A stretch of DNA of 64,000 nt from Incurvaria masculella. Taxonomy: Eukaryota; Arthropoda; Insecta; Lepidoptera; Incurvariidae. The notes under the pieces were generated by a model. The model saw only the letters and a list, made by a program, of their open reading frames with translations. It had not been told where the DNA came from and did not search any database. This document shows, piece after piece, positions 10,680 to 20,750 of this stretch; position 1 is the first letter of the stretch; every line of letters begins with the position of its first letter. The translations under genes and the position numbers were made by a program. Location: NCBI GenBank assembly GCA_946894095.1, contig OX335650.1:4278001-4342000 (forward strand), given 5' to 3'.

Positions 10680-10733
10680 CCGGACTAGGCGCAAAGGGCT
10701 ATAAATATGTGCAACTATAAATATCTGCAAATA
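10680..10733 (+). repeat. truncated outer end of the inverted-repeat arm at the duplication junction
   Basis: CGGACTAGGCGCAAAGGGCT and the two TATAAATAT motifs recur here for 45 bp. The sequence then changes to CTGCAAATA and joins the SINE tail that starts duplication copy B at 10734. This is the visible breakpoint of the duplication. Confidence 0.7.
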
Positions 10734-12964
10734 TAGCCATCCATGTCCAGTCACATAAAAAAAACTTTTGAATTTGAATTTGAACCCGTGCCAGTTCTAC
10801 CTTTTAGGATTGCTTTATGTACTTTTATGTACAGATTCCTTTGTTTTTCGCAAAATCGCGAGCTTATTGCTTATTGGCGATATTTCCTTTTAGATCTTCT
10901 GTTCAGAGCCCCTAGTTCCAGTTGCAACCTAAATTGGCGTTTACGCGTAGCTAATCAACTGGGGTTTTTAAATTTATGGAGAAATTGAAGAGCTTGCGCC
11001 AAGGTGTAAGCACTAACATTTGCGAGTCTGAGTTTGATTTGACAGCTTACTTCGCCGTTAATACGTTGACGTTACCATTTACGCCGTCTTCGGATTTTCA
11101 TACAAATCGGAGGTCTGAGTTTGACTTTGACAGCTTGAAGAAGTAAAATCACACAATAAATAGTAAAAAAACTAACTAACTTCGTAACTTCGAAGTTCCG
11201 TAAATGCCAATTGAGCTGAGAACTTGGATTGACCATTCAGAATCGTCTTCAACCGGACAAATTACGTAAGACTAAAGTGCTTACAAAATAGAGATGTGCG
11301 AGCAAAGTGTTTACCAAGAAATTCTGAACAATTTTGCTAGTCAATATTCAATAAACACGCAATAATCAACTAAGTAATTAGCCCTTCTCAACGATGACTT
11401 CTGCGTAGTTTATTTATTACGCGAATTACATATTTATGAGCAATGGGTAGGCTGACCTTCTTTCCAAAGTTCAAGAGAGTACTCCAGTTTCTAATACAGT
11501 TGGCTTGAAGATCACACTCCAACAGAGCTCTCGCATCACCCAGACAATATCGGTTCCGTCCGACGAGGCGCATTGCCCGCAGCGCGGCGCAACTGTGCCG
11601 CCACGGTCACATGTTATTAGTCGTCGCCTCGTCGATATCTGTCAGCGCACTAACGATAAATGGCGCTGCGACAAATGGAAACGGTTGGGCCGGTCCGGAA
11701 TATGAGCGCTGTGCGTTATTCATCAACGTCGACCGCATTCGGGGACATATCCGCTCGCGCAGCGTCGAGGAATTGTGTGTGTTCCACTAATTGCGAAATG
11801 ATTGAAGGCGACCCATGCGAGTTTGGAAACACGTTCGATAGTTTTCGAAATCGTTCCATTCATGAGATTATTGGTTGGGAACTTTGGTGTTAACCACCCT
11901 TTGTTACTCGAGAACGTCGTCGTAGTCCCAAACTTTGTCGTTTTTTTTGACTGTTTAATAAAAATTCTACGATGTTGAAAAATCTCATAATATTTGACTA
12001 GCAGAAATAAGACATAAGGTTTAGTAGTCAACGCATTGCTTTTGAGTAGGATCTATAAAAAGTTACATATTGTTCCGATTTTGGTGATGTGACGTGAGAA
12101 GGGTGCTTGAGAATTGCGAAATGCGACCCATGCGAGTTTGGAAACAAGTTCGATAGTTTTCTAAATCGTTCCATTCATGAGATTATTGGTTGGGAACTTT
12201 GGTGTTAACCGCCCTTTGTTACTCGAGAACGTAGCCGTATCTCATAATATTTGACTTGTAGAAATAAGACATAAGGTTTAGTAGTCAACGCATTGCTTTT
12301 GAGTAGGATCTATAAAAAGTTACATATTGTTCCGATTTTGGTGATGTGACGTGAGAAGGGTGCTTGAGAATTGCGAAATGCGACCCATGCGAGTTCGGAA
12401 ACAAGTTCGATAGTTTTCTAAATCGTTCCATTCATGAGATTATTGGTTTGGGAACTTTGGTGATAACCGCCCGTTGGATAAAAAATCTGCAATGTTTAAA
12501 AATCTCATAATATTTTACTAGTAGGCATTAGAGATAAGGTTTTGTATTCAACGCATTGCTTTTGCGCTACTCCATCAGAACGTAACCGTAGTCTCAACTT
12601 TTTTAGTTTTATCGTCTGTTTAGTAAAAATTCTACTAATTTCAAAAATCTTAGAATATTATACTAGTAGACATTAGACATAATGTTTTGTAGTGAACGCA
12701 TTTCTTTTGAGTAGGATCTATGAAAAGTTACATATTGTTTCGATTTTGGCGATGTCACGTGAGTAGGGTGCTTACTTGGAAATATTTAAACAAGAATGAA
12801 ATTTAAACAAAATTGTGCGCCGGACTAGGCGCAAAGGGCTATAAATATGTGCAACTATAAATATCGGTCGCCAAAGATGCGGGGCTGCGTACCGCCCCTC
12901 CGCGCCCCCCGTGGCGCGGGGGTTGCTTCGCGGAAAGCAGCCGCGGTCGCATCAGTCGGTTCGG
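10734..12964. repeat. segmental duplication, copy B
   Basis: Near-identical to 8037-10279, offset 2697 at the start and 2685 at the end because of a 12-bp deletion. It includes the second tandem array (about 11790-12770) and an inverted-repeat arm at 12813-12938. After GTCGGTTCGG it diverges from copy A: here it joins AGGCCTCGCG and the DNA downstream of the protease gene, whereas copy A continues into the Gypsy fragment. Confidence 0.9.
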
Positions 12965-13169
12965 AGGCCTCGCGCAAGCGCATGTTAATACACGATCCAT
13001 AAGTATCCACAAAACAGTATTTTATTTAATAGTCCCAGTCACTGAGTCCCATAATAGCACGCCACGGTGCAATTGTATTATTTACAAATAATCTCTGTGA
13101 GCATAGTAAATTTAACATTAAAAAAAGTACGTACTAATATAATAGGTAAAAAATATTCATTTTTTGGAT

Positions 13170-13175
13170 TTTATT
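13170..13175 (-). promoter_or_regulatory. polyadenylation signal of the protease gene
   Basis: AATAAA on the minus strand, 43 nt past the protease stop codon, well placed to serve its 3' end. Confidence 0.5.
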
Positions 13176-13217
13176 GGTAACAAATAAAGCAAATGGGTAT
13201 CAGTCGTTAGTTTAAAA

Positions 13218-15665
13218 CTAAAGTCCCGTGTTGGCGGTGATCCAGTCGCGCTGAGCCGCGACGTTGGTGAAGACGGTGGGCGCGAGCGGTTGTGCGCAGC
13301 CGCGCGCGTACGACACGATACCGAACACGACGCTTCCCACCACCGCGGGCCCGCCCGAGTCGCCCTGTACACAGACAGAGTTTGTCGAGACATTTTTTTT
13401 AAATTTTGATGTAAACTAATATTACGTTAATGGATACTCTGGAGAATTCACAGAGAAAGAAAAGGAAGTGCGAAGACACTAGTCACTGTCGACTTAAGAG
13501 TGCGACTCGTCTGTAGAAAAAGAGGAGCCAAGAGGAGAAAGTTGTCGCAGAAGATACGATTCGATATTGCTGCAGTCCGGGTCCGCTCATAACGTGACAT
13601 GGTGTACCTCAGTATCTGGCACATGGACTCGCTACCGATGTAGAAGTTCTTGGCGCAAAAAATGCGGTCAGTGAGCGCCTAGCCGTAGGAGAGGTGGCAT
13701 AGTCATTACTACGCGAGCGCCACGCATACCGTCGTAGTGTTTGCGGGATCCGACGCTCGCCAAGCTGTAGCCGCTGTGTCAGCAAAAATGTGACATGGTG
13801 TAGATCAGTACCTGGCACGAGGACTCGCCGCCGATGAGGAAGTTTCCGGCGCAGAACATGCGGTCGGTGAGCGCCTCGCCGTAGGAGAGCCGGCAGAGCC
13901 ACTGCCACACGGGCGGCACGCGCACCGCCATCAGAGTGCGCGGGATCCGACGCCCGCCTTGCTGCCGCCGCCGGGTCCGCCCACAATATTACATGGTGGT
14001 TAGGCTTTCGGGTTATACACCCTATTAGTTTAGCTAATGGCTATGGCCTTTTCTTGGTCAGATGTACTCAGTTCTTCAACTACTATGATATTAATCGTTA
14101 TTATTATTCATCTCATTTCATTATATTCTAGATTGTATGCATGAGTAGTTAGTTTAGTAGTTAGTAAAATAAAAAAATATACAGTAAGAATACTTTTGGA
14201 ATTGTTACGACCTAGTCTAACAACGGATACTATCATGCACTCAGACTGAATTCAATGTGTATATCATGTCACCTAACGACGGGAGAGAGAAATAAGAGGT
14301 GTCGAGTAATATCCATTAATTGTTTGGATAGACATCAGCACAAATTTTCATAAACTACCTATAGTTTTCGTTTCGCTGTTCTTAAAATAGGTAATTTGTG
14401 CGAAATGGGAGGTTGAAAAGTACCAAATGCATGCAAGCTAAGTCCAACAGCGTTCATTGAAGGCACAAAACACCAAAAAGGGGATAAACACAAATTCAAG
14501 TTACAAAGTTCTCAGGCTTGGTCCAAACATTTCTAAAGGTGATTCAAGACGCGCCTTTATAAACACTCAAGCAGAGCCAGAGCCCAAACATAAAACAAAA
14601 TGGGGCTCGCCACGCACCATAGTGAGTCCCCAGCCGGTGACGGTGAGGAAGGCGTCGGGCACGGCCTGGCCGCGCGCCGGCAGCGCGATGGCGGCGACGC
14701 GCGGCCCGAAGGTGAGCGGGCGCGCCAGTCGCATTACCGCGATGTCGTTGTCGAAGGGAGGCCGGTCGTAGAGCTCGTGCACGGTAATGCGCGCGACGGG
14801 CACGATGCGACCGCCAGCGTCACGGAACGTGCTGCCCACGCGCAGCCGCACGCGTGACGGGATCGCCCTGGAGATGATCACGCTCTTAGAGCCGTTACGT
14901 AAGAACAAGTGGCATGTGGTCGATATCGCGTCTCAGCCATATACTCAAAATGACTAGGTATATAGTTGTATGGGAATATGCGTCGTATGCCACACAGTCA
15001 CAAAATCGTCACCATGCAATGTGCTTTAAAATAGCGTTTGTAAAGTCAGTTCCTACCTAAAAAAACGCTCTAATACGTCTGCGACTATGTTTGCATGTGG
15101 CATTTGAGTTTAAGTTGGATTGGTAGTTTTTGTAAATTGTGTAAAAACACCGCATTGGATGAAATATGGTTGAAGCGGCAATGAAACATTTACCGGGTTT
15201 TTCATCCAGTTCAATGTAGCCGTGCTCATAAAGGGAAGGCCCCGGCATGGCACTTAATCCCTTCGTGTATGTGGTGTATTAGGGTAATATCATAACGTTA
15301 TTTGTGTGGTATTAGCCATCCATGTCAGGTTGACATATTTAGCATCAGAGGGTTGGTCTCTAACATGTAAACCCAGATTCAGCCATTTACCTTATCGTGA
15401 CCAAAAATGTCGTCACCTCCCGGAATATATTGTAAAGTGCGGTACCTCCGTACGCAGTGCGCGGCCGTCATGACGTAGTCGGCGCTTACGATGAAGCCGC
15501 CGCAGAAGGTGTTGCCGTTGACGACGAATGAGGCCTGGTAGGGGTGGCGGCGGATGCTGGTCGCCTGCCCGCCGACGATCTCGCCGCTGTAGGCGGTGCA
15601 CGGCTCGCCGCCAAACTCTCCGTCCAGCTCGCCTCCGTCGTCGGTCGCGTTGGCGACGCCTTCCG
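13218..15665 (-). CDS. S1A family serine protease (elastase/chymotrypsin-like), 5' exon not seen
   Basis: Four exons on the minus strand: 15665-15446, 14882-14618, 13961-13812 and 13364-13218 (stop TAG). They join in frame at consensus splice sites (CGGAG/GTACCG; ATG/GTGCGT; CAG/GTACTG; GTACAG/GGCGAC). The product is a secreted-type chymotrypsin-fold protease of about 259 visible residues. Seen directly: the mature N-terminus IVGGQAT, catalytic His in VMTAAHC, Asp in FDNDIAVM, Ser in GDSGGPAV, and the disulfide cysteines of NTFCGG, AAHC, WLCR, MFCAG, SSCQ and RGCA. Specificity pocket by alignment: Ser189 (ESSCQGDSGG), Ala216 (SYARGC) and Thr226 (APTVFT). That is not the Asp189 of trypsin and is closest to elastase. 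A propeptide cysteine (GEPCTAYSGE) suggests a chymotrypsinogen-like tethered pro-segment. Oddity: the residue before IVGG is Glu, not Arg or Lys. The signal-peptide exon should lie at higher coordinates and was not found; a repeat (15709-15981) sits just upstream. The exon 1 acceptor (GATCGCAG/CGG) and the exon 3 acceptor are the least certain boundaries. Exons are GC-rich against AT-rich introns. Confidence 0.8.
13616..13764 (-). pseudogene. duplicated, inactivated copy of protease exon 3
   Basis: Translation gives GERRIPQTL, then in a shifted frame LSYG-stop-ALTDRIFCAKNFYIGSES and MCQ. This matches exon 3 (GGRRIPRTL ... LSYGEALTDRMFCAGNFLIG). A frameshift, an in-frame TAG, and a donor changed from CAG/GTACTG to CAG/ATACTG show it cannot be used as an alternative exon. 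The acceptor side (CTACAG/CTTGG) is intact. It lies about 50 bp past exon 3 in the intron before the last exon, so it arose by local tandem duplication. Confidence 0.8.
13986..14600. other. protease intron, no further feature
   Basis: AT-rich intron between exons 2 and 3. No repeat or exon recognised; trypsin-like motifs are absent. Confidence 0.5.
15065..15105 (+). repeat. short repeat related to the inverted repeat at 54.7-54.9 kb
   Basis: TAATACGTCTGCGACTATGT followed by TTGCATGTGG also occurs at 54865-54890 and, inverted, at 54656-54685. It lies in the first visible protease intron. Confidence 0.45.
15150..15331 (+). mobile_element. SINE 3' fragment in protease intron
   Basis: CCGCATTGGATGAAATATGG, AGCGGCAATGAAA, TCCAGTTCAATGTAGCCGTG and TATTAGCCATCCATGTCAGG belong to the common SINE body. 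The head is missing (5' truncation). Closest to the tRNA-headed variant at 56441 (CCGTGCTCATA, ATATCATAACG). Confidence 0.75.
15334..15428. mobile_element. solo terminal-repeat arm of the 26.3-kb MITE
   Basis: The block from CAGAGGGTTGGTCTCTAACA through CCCAGATTCAGCCATTTACC to GTCACCTCCCGGAATA matches the arms of the MITE at 26311-26864. It ends 17 nt inside the intron from the exon 1 donor, so this insertion came very close to the splice site. The partner arm is not seen. Confidence 0.7.
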
Positions 15666-15708
15666 CTGCGATCATCGTCGACGATGATAACAGGAGAACT
15701 GATTTTGT

Positions 15709-15981
15709 TTTTAGGGTTCTGTACCCAGAGGGTGAAAACGGAACCCTGTTACTAAGCCTCCGCTGTCCGTCCGTCCGTCTGTCACAGGGCTGTATCTCAT
15801 GAATCCGTAATAGGTAGGCAGCTGAAATTTTCACAGAGTATGTATTTATTTTGCCGCTATTACAAAAAATAGGTATTATTAAAAAAATATAATAATTAAA
15901 GGTGATTTTTTGTTTTAAATCTTGAACGATGATACGGAAACCTTCGTGATCGAGTCCGACTCGTATTTGGCCGGTTTTTTT
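15709..15981 (-). mobile_element. lepidopteran GGTTCCG-type interspersed repeat
   Basis: The minus strand runs AACCGGCCAAATACGAGTCG ... TACAGCCCTGTGACAGACGG, (ACGG)n, CGGAGGCTTAGTAACAGGGT, GTACAGAACCCTAAAAA. Inserted immediately 5' of the first visible protease exon, probably in the intron after the signal-peptide exon. Confidence 0.8.
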
Positions 15982-16232
15982 ATGTATAACTGGGCATGGA
16001 TGGCCTAATACCAAATTGATCGCATCGCCCATTCATTGCGATGGTACCAACCCAGGCGGGATTAACCCTAACATCTAGTAAGTAAGGATGGTACAGTTTT
16101 ACGTGGAATACGAACCACGGCCAGCCTACACGGATGAAAATGATCACCCATCCGGAGCGTAACCGCGCTCAGAGGTGCTTCACCAAGCTTATCGAATCGC
16201 AAGGCGTCGCGCGAGTGGGCTACCGAGGAGGA
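15977..16232 (-). mobile_element. SINE with internal deletion
   Basis: On the minus strand the head reads CTCGGTAGCCCACTCGCGCG ... GCGATTCGATAAGC ... TCCGGATGGGTGATCATTTTC, then GTGGTTCGTATTCCACG and the first part of the body. About 130 bp in the middle of the body is missing before the GGCCATCCATGCCC end. Its head is the diverged subtype also seen at 20917 and 43706. Confidence 0.75.
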
Positions 16233-16369
16233 GGCTACGCTTACTTATTTTTGATAAAACGCACGGCTTTTAATCAGGTGGGAGGTGCCGGTGGGGTTGA
16301 AAACCTCCTGCATTCTTCTGTGCTCCTATTTTTACTTGTATGGTACGCTTTCAATATAGTGAAACAACA

Positions 16370-16438
16370 AAAAAAATTAACAAAAAAAATAACCGACTTC
16401 AAAGAAAAAGCACTAAAAAGTAAAAAATAATTTCCATT
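16370..16438 (+). repeat. partial foldback arm at the left edge of the palindrome
   Basis: AAATAACCGACTTCAAAGAA and GCACTAAAAAGTAAAAAATA duplicate the outer end of the inner foldback at 16801, showing repeated insertion of this family in one place. Confidence 0.6.
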
Positions 16439-17492
16439 TTTAACCGACTTCCAAAAAAGTAGGAGGTTATCAATTCGTCTGTATGTTTTTTTTTTTTGTT
16501 TTTTTTTTGTTTTTTTTTTTTATGTTTGTTACCTCATAACTTTTTCCTGGGTGAACCGATTTTGATGATTATTTTTTTAAATGATAGCTAGTGCTTTCCA
16601 AGTAGTCCCATTTTAATTTGGTTAAGTTCTGACAATGATATCCATGAAAAAATCATAAAAGTCTTACATTTGTATTAAAATGTGCGCGACAAATGGACAA
16701 TATAACGCCAACCGATTTCGGTGATTCTTTTTTTATTGGAAAGGACGTGTACAAATTAGTAAGTTTACTTCAGATTCACTAAAAATTAACAAATAAAAAA
16801 AAAATTAACAAAAAAAATAACCGACTTCAAAGAAAAAGCACTAAAAAGTAAAAAATAATGTTCATTTTTGTAGTTACGATTTCTGTTATTTTTTGAGTCG
16901 GTGTCAGCCAAGGTTAGGTTAGGTTAGGTTAGGTTAGGTTAGGTTAGATTAGGTTAGGTTCTCTTGATTGGCGCAGCGCGTGCCCGGCTGACGCCGACTC
17001 AAAAAATAACAGAAATCGTAACTACAAAAATGAACATTATTTTTTACTTTTTAGTGCTTTTTCTTTGAAGTCGGTTATTTTTTTTGTTAAATTTTTTTTG
17101 TAGTTACGATTTCTGTTATTTTTTGAGTCGGTATTTTTTTTTATTTGTTTATTTTTACTGAATCTGAAGTACACTTACTAATTAGTACACGTCCTTTCCA
17201 ATAAAAAAAGAATCACCGAAATCGGTTGGCGTTATATTGAGTTATTCGTCCATTTGTCGCGCACATCTTAATACAAATTTAAGACTTTTATGATTTTCTC
17301 ATGGAAATCATTGTCAGAACTTAACCAAATTAAAATAGGACCATTTGGAAAGCACTAGCTATCATTTAAAAAAATAATCATCAAAATCGGTTCACCCAGG
17401 CAAAAGTTATGAGGTAACAAACATAAAAAAAAAACAAAAGAAAAAACATACAGACGAATTGATAACCTCCTCCTTTTTTTGAAGTCGGTTAA
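16439..17492. mobile_element. 1.05-kb nested palindrome, ACCGACTTC family
   Basis: The outer left arm (16439-16795) starts TTAACCGACTTCC and includes GTTACCTCATAACTTTTTCC, TTGGTTAAGTTCTGACAATG and GGAAAGGACGTGTACAAATT. The outer right arm (about 17140-17492) is its reverse complement, ending GAAGTCGGTTAA. Inside lies a second foldback (16801-17091) with its own arms of about 110 bp beginning ACCGACTTCAAAGAAAAAGC. At its centre is a (TTAGG)n run. The arms contain no ORF. This is a composite of two related foldback or MITE insertions; the family is one I recognise as common in Lepidoptera, but I cannot name its superfamily. Confidence 0.8.
16911..16960 (+). repeat. interstitial (TTAGG)n telomere-type array
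   Basis: Ten consecutive AGGTT units (a permutation of TTAGG), nine perfect and one AGATT. TTAGG is the ancestral insect telomere repeat, used by Lepidoptera. Here it sits at the symmetric centre of a foldback, not at a chromosome end. Confidence 0.9.
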
Positions 17493-17529
17493 AAATACAC
17501 GTCTACTCTCACTGCGATCCACGACGAAA

Positions 17530-17640
17530 GGATTGCATTGTATTGTTTATTCATCATCCAAAGACAGTACACTGCACTCGGATTTGTCATACTTATTCAT
17601 TTGTCAGTTCAACAAAACACAGGGAAGAAGAACTGGTAAG
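17530..17640 (+). repeat. interspersed repeat (TGCACTCGGATTTGTCA family)
   Basis: TTTATTCATCATCCAAAGAC, AGTACACTGCACTCGGATTT and GTCATACTTATTCATTTGTC follow the same order as at 1013-1340 and inverted at 62225-62375. No frame conserved. Confidence 0.6.
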
Positions 17641-17861
17641 ACAGTTCGCTGCAATTTTTATTTAAACTACAAAAGCGTTTGAAAAATTTTGTGAACTCTC
17701 GTGAACCTCTTTCACTACATACCTACAACTTGTAATGAACATTAGTTTTTTACGGATTTTGTCACTGTGAATTAGTCAAGACAGTCTAAGGGCCCGCAGC
17801 AAGATTTCATACCTTATTAGACACATTTTCGGAATTATTATGGAGCGCAAGTAATTATTTT

Positions 17862-17952
17862 TGTATGTGATTGGACACGGATGGCTACGCGTATACCCTT
17901 ACACCTGATCAAAACTAGGTGTCATTCCAAGATCTTCCGTATATTGCACGCT
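17862..17952 (-). mobile_element. SINE 3' fragment
   Basis: GTATGTGATTGGACACGGATGG and CTAGGTGTCATTCCAAGATC followed by TTCCGTATATTGCACG are the reverse complement of the SINE 3' end. 5'-truncated and diverged. Confidence 0.6.
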
Positions 17953-18515
17953 TACTTAATAAGCATTCTGTGTTTGTCGATTCGTAACCAGTCCTAATGT
18001 AAAAGAAACATCGTACGATGTCCCTGCCCTAACTAATTGCCCTAACAAATTTCCGAAAAGGTTATTTCCATTTATGATAAAAATATGTTAATGTTAATTA
18101 CTTTAAATTAAATTAATAACTATGAATACACACGTAAGAGGTGGAAAGCACACTTCACAACGTACCACATGCGACGAAAACATCACCACAATATATCGCC
18201 AAAATTATTATCGCCACCAGAAACCTATTCATTGTTAATGTAATTCCTCTGATTGCACGACAAAATAAAACTGATTCACCTAATTGGTTGAACGCTGAGC
18301 CAACAATAAAACCAAATAAAGAGCTCGATGCCGAAAAGTGCCGCCGACACGCTGCGACCTTCGTCCATTTGGCGAAATATTTCACAATTTAGTTTGATTG
18401 CGAATTTGATCAGTTCGCCGTTTAATTGGATACGGACTTCGCTATCTCCAAACAGCGCGGCGTAGGATATAAAGTACTTATTAGGTAGATTTATCATCGG
18501 CATATTACTGAGATC
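17953..18515. other. unassigned AT-rich DNA
   Basis: No recognisable gene; opposing open frames at 18140-18390 shadow each other and have no family features. Confidence 0.4.
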
Positions 18516-18705
18516 TTAGGGTTCCGTACCGTAGGGTACCAATGAAATCTATTACTAAGCCTCCCCTGTCCGTCCATCTGTCAACGGGCTGTATCTCATG
18601 ATAGGTTTGTAAATTTTCAGAGTATGTATTTCTGTTGTCACTGTTAATAAAAAAATGTAAAAAAAATACCACCCTGTCATGTGAACGTCCGACTCGTACT
18701 TGGCA
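18516..18705 (-). mobile_element. GGTTCCG-type repeat, internally deleted
   Basis: TAGGGTTCCGTACCGTAGGG, ACTAAGCCTCCCCTGTCCG, GGGCTGTATCTCATGA, TTTTCAGAGTATGTATTTCTG and GTCCGACTCGTACTTGGC are the ordered landmarks. Shorter than the ~290-bp full copies. Confidence 0.75.
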
Positions 18706-20621
18706 ATTCCATATTCATTAAGTACGCGTAGTGCGTCTGGCATGTTCTTCTTCGCCATTGTACGCAAATCTAAAACGTCTCAAAAACGCGTGGCATCGTT
18801 AAATACTAAAAATTTTTCTTATTGTTTCAAGTTGTACACTATTCTGATTTTTTTGTATTTAAATTTGATTTTACCATGTATTCTTAAATTATGCAACTTT
18901 ATCTGTAAAAGATAAATTTGTTTGTTTATTGTAATATGTTTCCTAACAATTTATGGAGGGTATAGTCATTTTGGAATTTTATATTGATTTGTTTAATTAT
19001 ATTTCAAATAATTTTGTTTTGATTGTAGCAAGTTTTCATTTGATTATATCGCTTATTAATTAGCTATTCACATTTAATTTTAATTTTATGCATATAACTC
19101 ATTAAAGTATACTATTATTATTATTATTACTAAACATATATCAAATACTTGGCCCCTTATTACTCTACAGCTAGTAAATTAGGAAGGTAACTGTTCTGTT
19201 TTTTCTAGAACTGATAAAACAACACACTGCCTAATCCAATTGTGCTGAGAACAGTATTTTTGACCATTCAGCGATATCCTATTGAAGGTTTTTCTATTTA
19301 GAACATATCACCTTTGCCTATCTCTATATTTCAACTTTCGTGCGGATATTTACCGAAAAAATCCGTGTCACTGCATACCGGTTGCCTCCGGGAGTGAATA
19401 TTCCGCGAACAACGCCCCTGTTATCGCTGCAGTCGGGGTCCGCGCGCGCGGCCGGTCGTGCGACGCGCTGGACCTGTGTTTGGAGCCCTTTCACATGCTA
19501 ATTCCGGTCGGATCCATTCCGCCGATGCCCAACCGACTGTGGCTTCGGGCTTTTCACTCGTTATCTACGCCCACTCGACGCCATTGAAGTCTACCAGTAT
19601 TTCGGAACGAGGCCGATACAGGAGTTGCGCCCATGCACTTTTGGAGTTCACAATAGGCAAAACTGTACCGTATTGGGAGTTTTGCGTTGGAAAGTGCGGT
19701 TAATTCGTTGCTTTTAATGTGGATAGATATATAAATCATGTTTCATTTCGTGCATTTAATTTCCTTTATTTAAATTTTTTATGTTGTCAAACTACACTAA
19801 GTGTCGACCAAAACTCAATGATCTGCGGATTCGATCAATTCAGTAAGGAAGAATCCGCAAAGAAACTTTCAGTTTTCTGTCCACAGTAATGAAATATATA
19901 CTTAGATTTAAATGCTAATGCCAAACAGTTTTTGGTAGAACAGTTTAAGGAAACGAACAAAACAGCCATCCTCAGTGCAAATGGATAAGAAATAGAACTT
20001 ATAAATATATATAATATATATTCGTGACTGTAATTGTATTCAACAGTAATCAACTGGATTTGAGAAACACAAATCTTGTAAAAAAAGATCTTAGTAGAAA
20101 TCCGCCTTTTAATTGTACATAATTTTGTATGGTATACACTAATTAATGTTATTTTTATAATTTAAAATGTTAAGTTCGACTAAGGACTAACCCGTAGTCT
20201 GTGTCGTATACATAAAGGCAGCGATAGCCTAAATTCTGCAGAGCCGTAAGACTTTGCTGTATTCTTTCCTATTCCCGACTGGGAAGTATCCGGTTTCAAG
20301 ACCGACGACGGTTCGTAATTAGGAAACGCGGGGTTCGGATTCCGTTTTCAGGGGACGCTTTTGAAATATCGCCCTGCTCGACGAACCGCCATAAATTTCG
20401 TTGATGGTAATATTTTTTTAACCATTATTACACTACGTTAAGTCTAAACAGATCAACGCTGAAATAAGACGGCGTATTTTGTTTCAACCTTTCAGATTTA
20501 CTGCTTACTCCTCTTTAAGTGAAAACTCCGGTAAAATCAATAAATGAAATATTGAAAATAGCAGGTCCAAAAATATGTAATATTGCTCATACCTTCTCAC
20601 CTCTGCACCTTACTTACAAGG
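18706..20621. other. intergenic DNA with a GC-rich patch
   Basis: Nothing coding recognised. A GC-rich stretch at 19370-19590 contrasts with strongly AT-rich flanks; it is open in two overlapping plus-strand frames, neither with a recognised domain. Possibly regulatory, possibly nothing. Confidence 0.3.
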
Positions 20622-20750
20622 CTGGGCTTGGTTCGAATTCCATGTAAAACTGAGTGAAGTACTTAGTAAGTAAAGAAGGCGGGCTAGATCAATCCACCCG
20701 GGTAGGTATAATCGCATTTTATAAAATATTGTCGAAAGGGCAAAACAAAT
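20622..20750 (+). mobile_element. decayed SINE 5'-half fragment
   Basis: TTGGTTCGAATTCCATGTAA, ACTTAGTAAGTA and CACCCGGGTAGGTATAATCG resemble the B-box-to-body part of the SINE. Heavily diverged. Confidence 0.5.

Noticed and set aside
13609..13986. 125-codon minus-strand frame as a separate protein
   Set aside because: It is an out-of-frame reading across protease exon 3 and its dead copy; the true frame gives the protease sequence.
15379..16032. 217-codon frame taken whole as the protease N-terminus
   Set aside because: The N-terminal two thirds are translated GGTTCCG-type repeat, and the last 15 residues after the CGGAG/GT donor come from intron and a MITE arm.
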